64,000 bases of DNA from assembly GCF_900163785.1 (NCBI RefSeq), contig NZ_FUKN01000014.1, positions 1-64,000 on the forward strand. Reading direction: 5' to 3'. The stretch comes from Psychrobacter sp. JB385. GTDB taxonomy: Bacteria; Pseudomonadota; Gammaproteobacteria; Pseudomonadales; Moraxellaceae. A model generated the notes under the pieces. That model saw only the letters and a program-made list of their open reading frames with translations, ran no database searches and was not told the origin of the DNA. Positions 45,772 through 55,291 of the stretch are shown here, one piece after another. Both the position numbers and the translations under genes were made by a program. The stretch's first letter is position 1. Each line of letters opens with the position of its first letter.

Positions 45772-47313
45772 ATGACAGACTACTCAGAACGAAATAATCC
45801 GCAACCTTATAATCGTGCGGAAGAGCAACCGTCGACCACGCGTCCTGTTGTGCAAACAGAAAGCCCTTATGCCAGTACACGCGGCAGTATTACCAGTAAG
45901 CAGCTGCCTGCATTTGATGAAACGATGATTAATAAATATAACCGTTCAGGGCCGCGCTATACGTCTTATCCAACCGCTCTAGAGTTCACTCCCATTCCTG
46001 ACCGACTAGAGACCAAAATCCTTCAAAATCGCGAAACGCGTGCGCCTTTATCCTTATATTTTCACATTCCGTTTTGTCGTCATCTTTGCTACTACTGCGC
46101 CTGCAATAAAATCATTACCAAAAAAAATAGCGACTCAGGGGATTATTTGCAGTATTTGATCGCTGAAATTAAACATAAACGCCGCTTGTTATCCACATCC
46201 GAGGATGGCCGCAAACCGCTGGTAAAGCAGCTGCATTTGGGCGGCGGTACACCCACGTTTTTACGGGATGAAGAAATAACTCAGCTATGGACATTTTTAC
46301 AAACCCAGTTTGAATTTTTGCCTGAAAATGAGGGCGATTACTCTATTGAGATTGACCCGCGCGAACTGAGTGGTGACACACTAAAGGTACTGCGCAGCCT
46401 TGGTTTCAATCGGATCAGCTTGGGGGTTCAAGATTTAGATGAAGCGGTTCAAATTGCGGTCAATCGAGTGCATTCTGTGGAATTGATCGAAAATGTCTTA
46501 AACGAGGCGCGCGAATTGGGTTTTCGCTCCATCAATGTGGATCTCATTTATGGTCTGCCGCACCAAACCCCAACAACGCTTGACAGTACTGTGCGCCGCA
46601 TTATTGAGATGTCACCCGATCGTCTGTCCGTGTTTAATTATGCGCACTTGCCTGAGCGCTTTAAAGCCCAGCGCCAAATCAAAGACACAGATTTACCAGA
46701 CCCAGCTACCAAACTGACCATGCTTGGCAATACCATCAATACGCTGACAGAAGCTGGCTATCAATACATCGGGATTGATCATTTCGCCAAGCCTGATAAT
46801 GAGCTGTCAGTGGCTCAGCGCGAAGGCAAGTTACATCGTAATTTTCAAGGTTATACCATCATGGGCGACTGCGATTTGCTCGGTTTTGGCGTGTCCTCTA
46901 TCAGCCAGATTGCCAATGCCAATACGCGCTATATTCTACAAAACGCTACTGACTTGGACGCTTATCAAGCCAACATTGATGCTGCACAAACTAATCCTAT
47001 GGTCATGCCTGCGGTCAAATATATCAAAACCTCAATCAAAGATCGCTTGCGTGAATACGTCATCATGAACTTGCTGTGTCACGACTACATTGATTTTAAA
47101 GATGTGAATCAAAAGTTTGGTATCGATGCCATTACCTACTTTATTGATGAGATTCAACAATTGGGTGAGATGCAGTCAGATCGCCTCATTGATATGGATG
47201 CCGCTGGCATTCGTGTCCTACCTAGAGGCCGCCTACTTGGTCGCAATGTCGCAATGGTATTTGATGAATATTTAAACAAACAACATCAGAATCGCTTTTC
47301 AAAAGTCATTTAG
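45772..47313 (+). CDS. hemN: Oxygen-independent coproporphyrinogen III oxidase (HemN)
   Basis: Radical-SAM enzyme that decarboxylates coproporphyrinogen III to protoporphyrinogen IX under low oxygen. 513 aa. The cluster motif C102-x3-C106-x2-C109 (FHIPFCRHLCYYCACNK) with a further Cys111 is diagnostic of true HemN rather than HemW. LHLGGGTPTFL and RISLGVQD are SAM-barrel elements. An N-terminal extension of about 45 polar residues precedes the conserved PRYTSYPTA. The ATG has AAGGA eight bases upstream. Confidence 0.95.
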   Translation: MTDYSERNNPQPYNRAEEQPSTTRPVVQTESPYASTRGSITSKQLPAFDETMINKYNRSGPRYTSYPTALEFTPIPDRLETKILQNRETRAPLSLYFHIPFCRHLCYYCACNKIITKKNSDSGDYLQYLIAEIKHKRRLLSTSEDGRKPLVKQLHLGGGTPTFLRDEEITQLWTFLQTQFEFLPENEGDYSIEIDPRELSGDTLKVLRSLGFNRISLGVQDLDEAVQIAVNRVHSVELIENVLNEARELGFRSINVDLIYGLPHQTPTTLDSTVRRIIEMSPDRLSVFNYAHLPERFKAQRQIKDTDLPDPATKLTMLGNTINTLTEAGYQYIGIDHFAKPDNELSVAQREGKLHRNFQGYTIMGDCDLLGFGVSSISQIANANTRYILQNATDLDAYQANIDAAQTNPMVMPAVKYIKTSIKDRLREYVIMNLLCHDYIDFKDVNQKFGIDAITYFIDEIQQLGEMQSDRLIDMDAAGIRVLPRGRLLGRNVAMVFDEYLNKQHQNRFSKVI

Positions 47314-47332
47314 AAAAATGACACTTTAAGCC

Positions 47333-47483
47333 ACTATAGCCAATCCATTTTAAAAATGGCACAGACCTACTGGGATGAATTTTTCGAAGCATCTGTCACG
47401 CTTGCGAACAGCCAACGAGAAGCATTTATACCAGTAGAGCGTTACGGTCTCATGTACTAGTTTTACTTTGGATTGACTATATC
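47333..47483 (-). repeat. Dispersed palindromic repeat, copy D (diverged)
   Basis: Imperfect 22-bp terminal inverted repeats at 47334-47355 and 47461-47482 (left end CTATAGCCAATCCA, right end TGGATTGACTATAT). An inner CTACTGG...CCAGTAG pair encloses a diverged core (GCATCTGTCACGCTTGCG). The right end matches that of copy B. Confidence 0.7.
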
Positions 47484-47489
47484 AGCCAC

Positions 47490-47518
47490 AAAAAAGACCT
47501 CAAGCGAGGTCCTTTTTT
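47490..47518. terminator. Bidirectional terminator between hemN and the SPFH gene
   Basis: AAAAAAGACCTC, 4-nt loop AAGC, GAGGTCCTTTTTT. Serves both convergent genes. Confidence 0.88.
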
Positions 47519-47536
47519 AGCATTGCTTTATTGGAT

Positions 47537-48397
47537 TTATACTTTTAACTTATCGCCGACCATACCTTTTACCGTACTCAAAATATCGGCAGGTAACACC
47601 ACCATTTTTGCATTGTCAGATTCTGCCAACTCACGAATCGCTTTAATGTACTGCTCACCCAATAGGTAAACAATTGGCATCTCTTCCTCACCCATTGCAT
47701 TGGTAATCAGGCGAATTGACTCCTCAGACCCTTTAGCGAGTACCACTTGCGCTTCTGCATCACGGCGCGAGGCTTCTAGACGACCGTCTGCTTCTAAGAT
47801 AGCGGCCTGCTTTTGACCATCGGCACGAGTCACTATCGCACGGCGTTGGCGTTCTGCTGCTGCCTGCTCCTCCATCGCCGTTTGCATAGTATCAGAAGGG
47901 TTGATGTCTTGAATTTCTACGGTTTTGAGGGTAATACCCCAATCAGAGATGTCTTCTGAGATGGCATGTTTGAGCTTGGCTTTGATTTCATCACGGCTAG
48001 ACAAGGCATTATCGAGATCCATCTCCCCGATGATTGAACGCAATGAGGTTTGTACCAAATTACGAATACCATACTCATAATCTTCAATGCCATAAACGGC
48101 TTTATCAGGACGGACAATATTAATATAGGCAACCGCATTGGCGATAATAACAACGTTGTCTCGCGTGATCACTTCTTGTGATGGGATATCTAACACGATG
48201 TCTTTGGTCGTGACTTTATAAGCCACATCATCAACGAAAGGAATGATCAAGTTTAGCCCTGGTTCCAACGTTTGGCTATATTTACCCAAGCGCTGTACCA
48301 CCCATTTATACCCTTGCGGTACGATTCGAACTCCTTTAAAAATAGTGAACACAACCAGTGCTACCAGTACGATCATGACAATACTAAAGCTTTCCAT
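47537..48397 (-). CDS. SPFH/stomatin-domain membrane protein, QmcA type
   Basis: 286 aa. One N-terminal membrane helix (about 5-23) and an SPFH domain with the signature VPQGYKWVVQRLGKYSQTLEPG, then DIPSQEVITRDNV and the long helical AAAERQRRAIVTRADGQKQAAILEADG segment that drives oligomer ring formation. Such proteins form membrane microdomains and often regulate FtsH-type proteolysis. It lies 12 bp downstream of an NfeD-type gene; this partner pair is widespread. Confidence 0.92.
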   Translation of the reverse strand: MESFSIVMIVLVALVVFTIFKGVRIVPQGYKWVVQRLGKYSQTLEPGLNLIIPFVDDVAYKVTTKDIVLDIPSQEVITRDNVVIIANAVAYINIVRPDKAVYGIEDYEYGIRNLVQTSLRSIIGEMDLDNALSSRDEIKAKLKHAISEDISDWGITLKTVEIQDINPSDTMQTAMEEQAAAERQRRAIVTRADGQKQAAILEADGRLEASRRDAEAQVVLAKGSEESIRLITNAMGEEEMPIVYLLGEQYIKAIRELAESDNAKMVVLPADILSTVKGMVGDKLKV

Positions 48398-48409
48398 ACC
48401 CCACCCCTA

Positions 48410-48907
48410 TTATTGTACGTGCATGTTTTTATTGATGACGGCTTGTGATTTCATACTACTGACCACCAGCTCGTTACCCACGATATCGGTAACCACGACT
48501 CGCTCACCCACTGCTATCGTCTCTTCTGTAGTACGGCACATCCATTCCGCCGCACCGACAATCGGTACGCTAAAACGTACGACGCCTGCTCTATCAGGTA
48601 GGGGTTGTACGACAATCATGCCAGTTTCACCAACGATAACACTGCCACCCAATCCAGCTTTGGTACGATCCACTGACAATGGCTTCACAAACTTGAACCA
48701 AACCACCAAAAAGACAGCAGACAGTATCAACCAAACAATGATTTGAACAGAAATAGAAATAGGGAGCAGCCAAGTCAGCGTTGCCACGATAATGGCAGCC
48801 GCCCCAAACCAAAGGCTTGCAAATGTTGGCACAAACATCTCAACAATCAGCAATACAAAACCCAGTACCAGCCAATGCCAAGGTTCAATCATCCATAGAG
48901 TTTCCAT
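48410..48907 (-). CDS. NfeD-family membrane protein
   Basis: 165 aa, partner of the downstream SPFH protein. Three membrane helices at the N-terminus (WHWLVLGFVLLIVEMFV, SLWFGAAAIIVATLTW, IIVWLILSAVFLVVWF) and a C-terminal OB-fold (GGSVIVGETGMIVVQPLP to GNELVVSSM). The frame is open to 48982, but the ATG at 48907 has AGGTGG five bases upstream and gives the normal start. Gene order NfeD then SPFH is usual. Confidence 0.88.
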   Translation of the reverse strand: METLWMIEPWHWLVLGFVLLIVEMFVPTFASLWFGAAAIIVATLTWLLPISISVQIIVWLILSAVFLVVWFKFVKPLSVDRTKAGLGGSVIVGETGMIVVQPLPDRAGVVRFSVPIVGAAEWMCRTTEETIAVGERVVVTDIVGNELVVSSMKSQAVINKNMHVQ

Positions 48908-49044
48908 AACTGCCACCTTCCCTATCGTTGCCATTCTAATCTTTAATGTAGCACACTTTTGAACTTTATAATTTCTTAACAATCATTAATGTACACTACG
49001 CGCATTACAAAAAATTCATTCTTAAAAAAGGGAAATTAACACAC

Positions 49045-49078
49045 AAAAAAAAACGACCACTTTAAGTGGTCGTTTTTA
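49045..49078. terminator. Terminator of the outer-membrane barrel gene
   Basis: AAACGACCACTT and AAGTGGTCGTTT form a perfect 12-bp stem with A- and T-runs outside. It ends the minus-strand gene at 49105-49659 and can act on both strands. Confidence 0.88.
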
Positions 49079-49104
49079 TACTTTATGGCTTATTAACTAA
49101 ACAT

Positions 49105-49659
49105 TTAGAATTTTAGTTGAGCGCCAACTGTCATTAGGTCTGTATCACTGCCTAGCATGTCATACTCAGCTTCAACACTGAAATCAGGGTTCACTGAATA
49201 ACCAAGGCCTACACCGCCAGCAAGACTGGTATTGCTATCTGAGTAAGTCTCAGTTCTAATTTCTGTGTTGCCAATATTGCGGGTAAAGTCTCCTTCTACC
49301 TTAGTCTTGGCAACACCTAGCTTACCTTTGGCATATAAGCCTGTGTTTGGGAAAGCATAACGGTAAGTACCGTAGGCGCCGTATGTTTTGGCATCGATGT
49401 CGCCGCCTCTGTAGTCAGCGTCGTCTGAACCAACATATTCAGCTTCAATACCAAAGTTAGGATCAAAGTTGTAACCACCATAGATACCATAAGCTGTTGG
49501 ATCATCAGCGCCATCAACGTCTAGATCGAACTGACCTACTTTTGCACCAACGTATGGTTGACCTGTGTAGCCATTGCCATAAGAGACAGCTGCTTGAGCA
49601 CCCATGCTTAGTAAAGAACCGGCTGCTACTGCAAGTAGTGTTTTTTGTAGATTTTTCAT
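49105..49659 (-). CDS. OmpA-like outer-membrane beta-barrel protein
   Basis: 184 aa. Signal peptide 1-23 (cleavage AQA), then about eight amphipathic strands (YVGAKVGQFDLDV, AYGIYGGYNFDPNFGIEAEYVG, LYAKGKLGVAKTKV, LAGGVGLGYSVNPDFSVEAEYDML) ending in VGAQLKF with the C-terminal Phe that signals BamA-dependent insertion. An 8-strand porin-like or adhesin-type barrel; no peptidoglycan-binding domain. AAGGAG lies eight bases before the ATG. Single gene with own terminator. Confidence 0.85.
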   Translation of the reverse strand: MKNLQKTLLAVAAGSLLSMGAQAAVSYGNGYTGQPYVGAKVGQFDLDVDGADDPTAYGIYGGYNFDPNFGIEAEYVGSDDADYRGGDIDAKTYGAYGTYRYAFPNTGLYAKGKLGVAKTKVEGDFTRNIGNTEIRTETYSDSNTSLAGGVGLGYSVNPDFSVEAEYDMLGSDTDLMTVGAQLKF

Positions 49660-49945
49660 TGTTAGCTCCTTAGAAAAGTTTTGACAAACAAGTTATCTAT
49701 TTATATTGGTCTTTTAACCGCATCGCCTTGTTTGCTAACGATGAGTACATAGTAACAAACTATTTCAAACAATCTGTCAGTGTTTGATGGTATGAGAGTT
49801 AAGATTTGAAAGTATTTATCAGCGTGTGGGTTACAAAGACTGAGATATGAAACTTTCTGTTACATCTCTTGATTTTGTGCAATACTTCCTACTCGCGATA
49901 CTGCCTATTGACCCTAGATCAAGAAATATTAAAGGACATTTCATT

Positions 49946-51175
49946 ATGCTGGCTCCTATACATGACCGATTAAAAGCCGAACTTACTCAGTTAAAAGACC
50001 AGCAGCGGTACCGTCAACTACCAAATCTTGAGCACCAAGGACGTTATGTCATTAGTCATGGTAAGACGCTCCTAAATATTGCCAGTAACGACTATTTGGG
50101 ATTGAGCGGTGACATTGCCCTACAGCATGAGTTTTTTGAAAACTTACAACAGTTGCCCACTGCTCATTTACCCAAAATGAGCGCTACCTCGTCACGTCTG
50201 TTGACAGGGAATGATGCACAGCTGCAATTACTAGAAAACGAGCTGGCGCAATGGTATGAGTTGGCAGGAGGAGAATATGGTGGCAATAAAAAGGCCGCCT
50301 TGGTCATCAACAGTGGTTATCACGCCAATATTGGTATTTTGCCTGCCTTAACAGCATTGCCTGTCAAAACACTTATTTTGGCAGATAAACTGGTACATGC
50401 CAGTATCATCGATGGTATTCGCTTGAGTCAAAACAAAGCGTGTACCTATCGCCGCTATCGTCATAATGACTATGCGCATTTGGCAACGCTACTGGCGCAA
50501 GTTGAAGATACCGTAGAGCGTATCATTATCATCACCGAAAGTATTTTTAGTATGGATGGCGACCGCGCAGACTTGCCAGCCTTAGTACAGTTAAAAGCCA
50601 AAGATGCTCGTATTGAGCTTTATGTAGATGAAGCGCATGCGGTCGGCGTGCTGGGCAAGCAAGGATGCGGGCTGGCAGAAGAGACGCAAACGCTTGCTGA
50701 TATAGATTATGTGGTAGGTACGTTTGGTAAAGCCTTTGCTTCAATCGGCGCTTATATTTTGTGCGATGACACTGTGAAGTCATGGCTGGTCAATCACATG
50801 CGCCCGCTTATCTTTAGTACAGCGTTGCCACCGATAAACCATGCATGGAGCCGTTTTATTTTGGCAAAAATGCCAGAACTGCAAGCAAGCAGACAACATC
50901 TGGCTCAAATATCTGTCCAGCTTGGCCAAGCCATCTCTCCCTCACATCGAGCCTCATCAGCGCCGCAAGACGTGTCTTATCAATCCCCTATTGTGCCTTA
51001 TATCTTGGGCGATAATGCCAGAACCATTGCCAAAGCAGCGCAGCTACAGGCAGCTGGGTTTTATGCCCTACCCATCAGACCGCCCACCGTTCCTGCCAAT
51101 ACCGCCCGCATTCGCTTGGTAATGAATGCCAAAATAACCACGGCAGATTGTGCGCGTTTGATTGAACATTTATAA
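49946..51175 (+). CDS. bioF: 8-amino-7-oxononanoate synthase (BioF)
   Basis: PLP enzyme that condenses pimeloyl-ACP (or -CoA) with alanine in biotin synthesis. 409 aa. Substrate-binding NIASNDYLGLS, STSSRLLTGND-like SATSSRLLTGND, VDEAHAVGVLG and the PLP lysine in VGTFGKAF are intact. The frame is open from 49847, but the ATG at 49946 has AGGA eight bases upstream and the normal N-terminus. bioC follows 63 bp later on the same strand; other bio genes are not nearby. Confidence 0.94.
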   Translation: MLAPIHDRLKAELTQLKDQQRYRQLPNLEHQGRYVISHGKTLLNIASNDYLGLSGDIALQHEFFENLQQLPTAHLPKMSATSSRLLTGNDAQLQLLENELAQWYELAGGEYGGNKKAALVINSGYHANIGILPALTALPVKTLILADKLVHASIIDGIRLSQNKACTYRRYRHNDYAHLATLLAQVEDTVERIIIITESIFSMDGDRADLPALVQLKAKDARIELYVDEAHAVGVLGKQGCGLAEETQTLADIDYVVGTFGKAFASIGAYILCDDTVKSWLVNHMRPLIFSTALPPINHAWSRFILAKMPELQASRQHLAQISVQLGQAISPSHRASSAPQDVSYQSPIVPYILGDNARTIAKAAQLQAAGFYALPIRPPTVPANTARIRLVMNAKITTADCARLIEHL

Positions 51176-51238
51176 CGGATATAAACCTATCACTGGTATG
51201 GATTACATAATCGCTTATACCATTTGGATTGAATAAAT

Positions 51239-52063
51239 ATGATCGAAACCCCTACCCCTTGGTCTGATTTGAGCGCCCGAAAACAGACCATCGCTCGTCA
51301 TTTTGCCAAAGCCAATACCTATGATCAGCATGCTTATATTCAACAGCATATTTGCCAAAACCTACTGACTCATATCAGGCATTCGTCTCAAGACAGTGTG
51401 CTTGAGGTAGGCGCAGGTACAGGACAAATGACTCAGTTATTAGCAGCAGCGTTACAAAGTAAGCGCTGGATCATCAACGAGCTGTGTCCGCAACAAACTG
51501 CCCATTTGCAATCCATATTACCAACGGCGCAGCTACGTATTGGTGATGCTGAAACCATAGACTTGGATACCAACCATAGCTTAATTATCAGTGCCAATGC
51601 CATACAGTGGTTTGACGATCCTCTGCGTTTTATAGCGCAATGTTCCACACGGCTAAAGCCAAGCGGTCAATTACTACTGAGTACCTTTACCGCCAATAAT
51701 TTTTTGCAGATTAAATCCCTTACTGGTCAAGGACTACAGTATCCAGATAGTGCAGCATGGCAAGCCGCCTTGCATAACCACGGATTCAATCAGATTGAGC
51801 TATCGACGCAGCGTTTTGATATACCATTTGCCAAGCCCTATGAGGTGCTCAAACATATGAAAGAGACTGGCGTCTCAACCAATCAAACGCAATTAATTAG
51901 AGCAAAAGAAGAATCAGAAGTAACGCCTTTTGTATGGACAAAAGCACGTTTGCAACAGTTTGAGCGTGAATACTGGCAGAAGTTTTCAGGACAGGATGAC
52001 CACGGGCAGCCTTGCGTCTATCTGACTTATGAAGCACTGATAATCAGCGCCTATCAGCCATAA
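51239..52063 (+). CDS. bioC: Malonyl-ACP O-methyltransferase (BioC)
   Basis: Uses SAM to methylate malonyl-ACP and so starts pimelate synthesis. 274 aa. SAM-binding motif I VLEVGAGTGQMTQLLA, acidic loop RIGDAETIDL, motif III LKPSGQLLLSTF, and the BioC-type N-terminus RKQTIARHFAKANTYDQHAYIQ split over two helices. Follows bioF, which supports the assignment over a generic methyltransferase. Converges with dnaK across a shared terminator. Confidence 0.92.
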   Translation: MIETPTPWSDLSARKQTIARHFAKANTYDQHAYIQQHICQNLLTHIRHSSQDSVLEVGAGTGQMTQLLAAALQSKRWIINELCPQQTAHLQSILPTAQLRIGDAETIDLDTNHSLIISANAIQWFDDPLRFIAQCSTRLKPSGQLLLSTFTANNFLQIKSLTGQGLQYPDSAAWQAALHNHGFNQIELSTQRFDIPFAKPYEVLKHMKETGVSTNQTQLIRAKEESEVTPFVWTKARLQQFEREYWQKFSGQDDHGQPCVYLTYEALIISAYQP

Positions 52064-52092
52064 AAAAACGCACCTCGAAAGGTGCGTTTTTT
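52062..52092. terminator. Bidirectional terminator between bioC and dnaK
   Basis: AAAAAACGCACCT, loop CGAA, AGGTGCGTTTTTT: perfect stem with A- and T-runs on both sides. Confidence 0.9.
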
Positions 52093-52121
52093 ATAGTCAT
52101 ACTAGATGGCGTTAAGAAATA

Positions 52122-54065
52122 TTATTTCTTATCGTCATTTACTTCAGTGAACTCAGCGTCAACCACGTCATCATCAGCTTGGTTGCTATCTGCTGCATTG
52201 TCCGCGCCTTGTTGGAACTGGCTTGGATCCATACCTTCTGCGCCTGCGCCGCTATCTGCATAAATCTTCTGGCTGATTGGCAAGAAAGCATTGTCTAACG
52301 CTTCAAGCTTGGCTTTGATGTCATCATGATCATCTTCTTTAGCCGCTGTTTCAAGCTCAGTAATCGCAGTATCGACGGTTGATTTTTCTTCGTCCGTTAC
52401 TTTGTCGCCTGCTTCTTTCAACGCTTTTTGTACCGCATGGATACGACCATCTGCTTCGTTACGCACTTGCGCAAGATTCGCAAATTTCTCATCTTCAGCT
52501 GCATTAGCCTCAGCATCACGCACCATTTGTTCGACTTCTTCATCCGACAAACCAGAGTCTGCTTTGATCTGGATGCTTTGCGCTTTACCAGTACCTTTGT
52601 CTTTCGCTGAGATGTTCATGATGCCATCAGCGTTGATGTCAAAGGTAACTTCGATTTGTGGTAGGCCACGTGGTGCTGGTGGAATGTCCGTCAAATCAAA
52701 ACGACCAAGCTGTTTGTTTTGGTTAGCAATTTTACGCTCACCTTGATACACCTGAATCGTTACCGCTGGCTGGTTGTCTTCTGCCGTTGAGAATACCTGT
52801 GATTTCTTAGTAGGAATCATGGTGTTTTTCTCAATGATTGGCGTCATGACACCGCCCATTGTTTCAATACCAAGCGTCAATGGTGTGACATCTAACAATA
52901 GAACGTCCGTTTTGTCACCAGACAATACCGCGCCTTGAATCGCTGCACCAGCTGCCACTGCTTCGTCAGGGTTCACGTCTTTGCGTGGCTCTTGACCGAA
53001 GAATTCTTGTACGTTTTGTTGTACAAGTGGCATACGAGTCTGACCACCAACCAAGATAACGTCATCGATATCGCCGATTTTTAGACCAGCATCTTCAAGG
53101 GCAATTTTACAAGGGCCCATGGTGCGCTGTACCAATGCTTCAGTCAGACTTTCTAGTTTTGAGCGGCTGATTGTTACTACTAAATGCTTAGGACCACTGC
53201 TGTCAGCAGTAATGTACGGCAAGTTCACTTCCGTGCTTTGCGCGCTTGATAGCTCAATTTTTGCTTTTTCTGCTGCTTCTTTTAGACGCTGCATTGCCAA
53301 AGAGTCGCCTTTTAGGTTGACGTCTTGGTCTTTTTTGAACTCATCAACCAAGTAATCAATCAATGCTGAGTCAAAATCTTCACCACCAAGGAATGTATCA
53401 CCATTGGTTGCAAGTACTTCAAACTGCTGCTCGCCATCTACGTCAGCGATTTCGATGATTGAGATATCAAAAGTACCACCGCCCAAGTCATAAACAGCAA
53501 CAGTGCTATCGCCTTGCTTTTTATCCATACCGTAAGCAAGTGCTGCGGCAGTTGGCTCGTTGATGATACGTTTTACATCAAGACCTGCGATTTTACCTGC
53601 GTCTTTAGTGGCTTGACGCTGTGAATCGTTGAAATAAGCAGGTACCGTCACGACCGCTTCAGTGACGGTTTCACCAAGATAGTCTTCTGCTGTTTTTTTC
53701 ATTTTTTTCAAGATTTCAGCAGAAACCTGTGGTGGTGCCAGTTTTTTACCGTTGATTTCTACCCATGCATCACCATTGTCTGCTTTGGCGATTTTGTAAG
53801 GCACCATACCGATGTCTTTTTGCACGACTTTGTCATCAAAACGACGACCGATCAAACGCTTAATCGCAAACAAGGTATTGTTTGGATTGGTAACCGCTTG
53901 ACGCTTGGCTGATTGTCCAACCAAAGTTTCATCATTTTTATATGCGACGATCGATGGAGTGGTACGAGTGCCTTCAGCGTTTTCGATGACCTTAACCTTG
54001 TCACCTTCCATCACTGCCACACATGAGTTAGTTGTACCTAAATCAATACCAATTACTTTACCCAT
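52122..54065 (-). CDS. dnaK: Molecular chaperone DnaK (Hsp70)
   Basis: ATP-driven cytoplasmic chaperone working with GrpE and DnaJ. 647 aa. Actin-like ATPase domain starts [23 protein letters not shown], the DLGGGTFD loop and VGGQTRMP are typical, then the substrate-binding domain and an acidic tail ending [13 protein letters not shown] 54065 (AGGAG nine bases upstream) is preferred to the TTG at 54071. It lies 182 bp downstream of grpE on the same strand, possibly one heat-shock unit; dnaJ is not in the window. Confidence 0.98.
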   Translation of the reverse strand: MGKVIGIDLGTTNSCVAVMEGDKVKVIENAEGTRTTPSIVAYKNDETLVGQSAKRQAVTNPNNTLFAIKRLIGRRFDDKVVQKDIGMVPYKIAKADNGDAWVEINGKKLAPPQVSAEILKKMKKTAEDYLGETVTEAVVTVPAYFNDSQRQATKDAGKIAGLDVKRIINEPTAAALAYGMDKKQGDSTVAVYDLGGGTFDISIIEIADVDGEQQFEVLATNGDTFLGGEDFDSALIDYLVDEFKKDQDVNLKGDSLAMQRLKEAAEKAKIELSSAQSTEVNLPYITADSSGPKHLVVTISRSKLESLTEALVQRTMGPCKIALEDAGLKIGDIDDVILVGGQTRMPLVQQNVQEFFGQEPRKDVNPDEAVAAGAAIQGAVLSGDKTDVLLLDVTPLTLGIETMGGVMTPIIEKNTMIPTKKSQVFSTAEDNQPAVTIQVYQGERKIANQNKQLGRFDLTDIPPAPRGLPQIEVTFDINADGIMNISAKDKGTGKAQSIQIKADSGLSDEEVEQMVRDAEANAAEDEKFANLAQVRNEADGRIHAVQKALKEAGDKVTDEEKSTVDTAITELETAAKEDDHDDIKAKLEALDNAFLPISQKIYADSGAGAEGMDPSQFQQGADNAADSNQADDDVVDAEFTEVNDDKK

Positions 54066-54247
54066 AATCAATTACTCCTAATTGTTTTAAATATAAATGG
54101 TGTTAAATGCTGACCGCTATCGGTCACTTGTTGCTTTATATCGGTTTGTCTGTTGCTTTTTTCAAGTCAACAATCTAGCAAAATTGGTCTTTCCTGTGAT
54201 TTTTTGTGATAAACCCTAATATTAGTAAGGTTTATCGTCTAAAAATC

Positions 54248-54847
54248 TTATTGTCCAACACGTACCATGGCTGGACGCAATAGACGACCGTTCAAGCTGT
54301 AGCCTTTTTGCAAGACGGTTCCGACGGTATCTGCTTCGGCGTCAGCATCAATACCTACCGCTTCATGCAAGTCCGCGTTGAATTTTTCGCCTTGAGGATC
54401 AACCGCTTCTACGCCGTTTTTATTAAGTACAGCCACAAGCGCTTTGTGCGTCAATTGGACGCCTTCAGCCACGGGATCGTTGGCATCAGCGTTTTCCATC
54501 GCGCGCTCTAAGTTATCGACAATCTCTAATAACTCTTTGGCAAATTTCTGTAACGCGAACTTTTTGCTTTTATCGGCTTCTTGTTCCATACGCTTTTGCG
54601 CATTATAAGCCTCTGCATTGGCGCGAGCAGTGCCTTCTTTGGCTTGCTTTACTTCGCCTTCTAATTCGGCAATGCGGGCTTTGAACGTGTCTAGATCGAT
54701 CTCACTGTGGACAGTCAGATCTTCATCTGAGTTGTTTCTTGGATCAAACTCTTTCATGGTTTCTTCTAAAATACTGTCACTGTGCTCAATATTATCATGC
54801 GCCACATTTTGCTCTGGGGATTCGTGGTTGGTCTTTTGCTCGCTCAT
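54248..54847 (-). CDS. grpE: Nucleotide exchange factor GrpE
   Basis: Releases ADP from DnaK. 199 aa: a Gln/Asn/Glu-rich N-terminal tail (about 1-55), a long coiled coil (about 55-130) and a compact beta domain with DPVAEGVQLTHKALVAVLNKNGV and LNGRLLRPAMVRVGQ, the conserved C-terminus. AAGGAG precedes the ATG by six bases. Transcription is likely from the heat-shock-type promoter about 140 bp upstream, reading on to dnaK. Confidence 0.97.
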   Translation of the reverse strand: MSEQKTNHESPEQNVAHDNIEHSDSILEETMKEFDPRNNSDEDLTVHSEIDLDTFKARIAELEGEVKQAKEGTARANAEAYNAQKRMEQEADKSKKFALQKFAKELLEIVDNLERAMENADANDPVAEGVQLTHKALVAVLNKNGVEAVDPQGEKFNADLHEAVGIDADAEADTVGTVLQKGYSLNGRLLRPAMVRVGQ

Positions 54848-54985
54848 GATGACTCCTTAGAATGTTAATAATGACGATTGGTGTTAGGCACAATCAATTG
54901 GCTAATCACTAGCTCTTCTGCGCCTTTATTGTATGCTTAACGGTTGTTACTCATTGTTTTTATGAATGCGCTTTACTAGCTGCTT

Positions 54986-55013
54986 GATAAAGGTCATGGC
55001 TATAAATTTCAAG
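54986..55013 (-). promoter_or_regulatory. Candidate sigma32 heat-shock promoter for grpE-dnaK
   Basis: On the minus strand CTTGAAA (55013-55007) matches the -35 consensus exactly; after 13 bp comes CCTTTATC, a moderate match to CCCCATNT. Position, strand and target genes fit. Confidence 0.5.
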
Positions 55014-55291
55014 CCTAAAATCAAGGAATTTTTCTCATTTGCCACAAATACTGTTTAAATAAGGCGCAAAATGGGTGCTAAACCCTGTATCGTTCTATCA
55101 GGAACTGTGAATACAGTACACGTAAATACCGCTGTTATTCCCAATCGTTTACCATTCAGTCCTAAGTTATTACCAAAAGACACGCAGCGTTGAAACGGCT
55201 TGCTCTATCATTATGATAAATAGTGTGATTTACACTAAAGTATCCGTCGTGATAAGACAGCGGGTACTGACCATCATTCATGAGAAGTATT

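Noticed and set aside
49660..49945. Search for a BirA operator before bioF
   Set aside because: Short TTGACAAAC-like and GTTTGC-like segments occur, but they do not make the known TTGTAAACC inverted repeat with 15-16 nt spacing.
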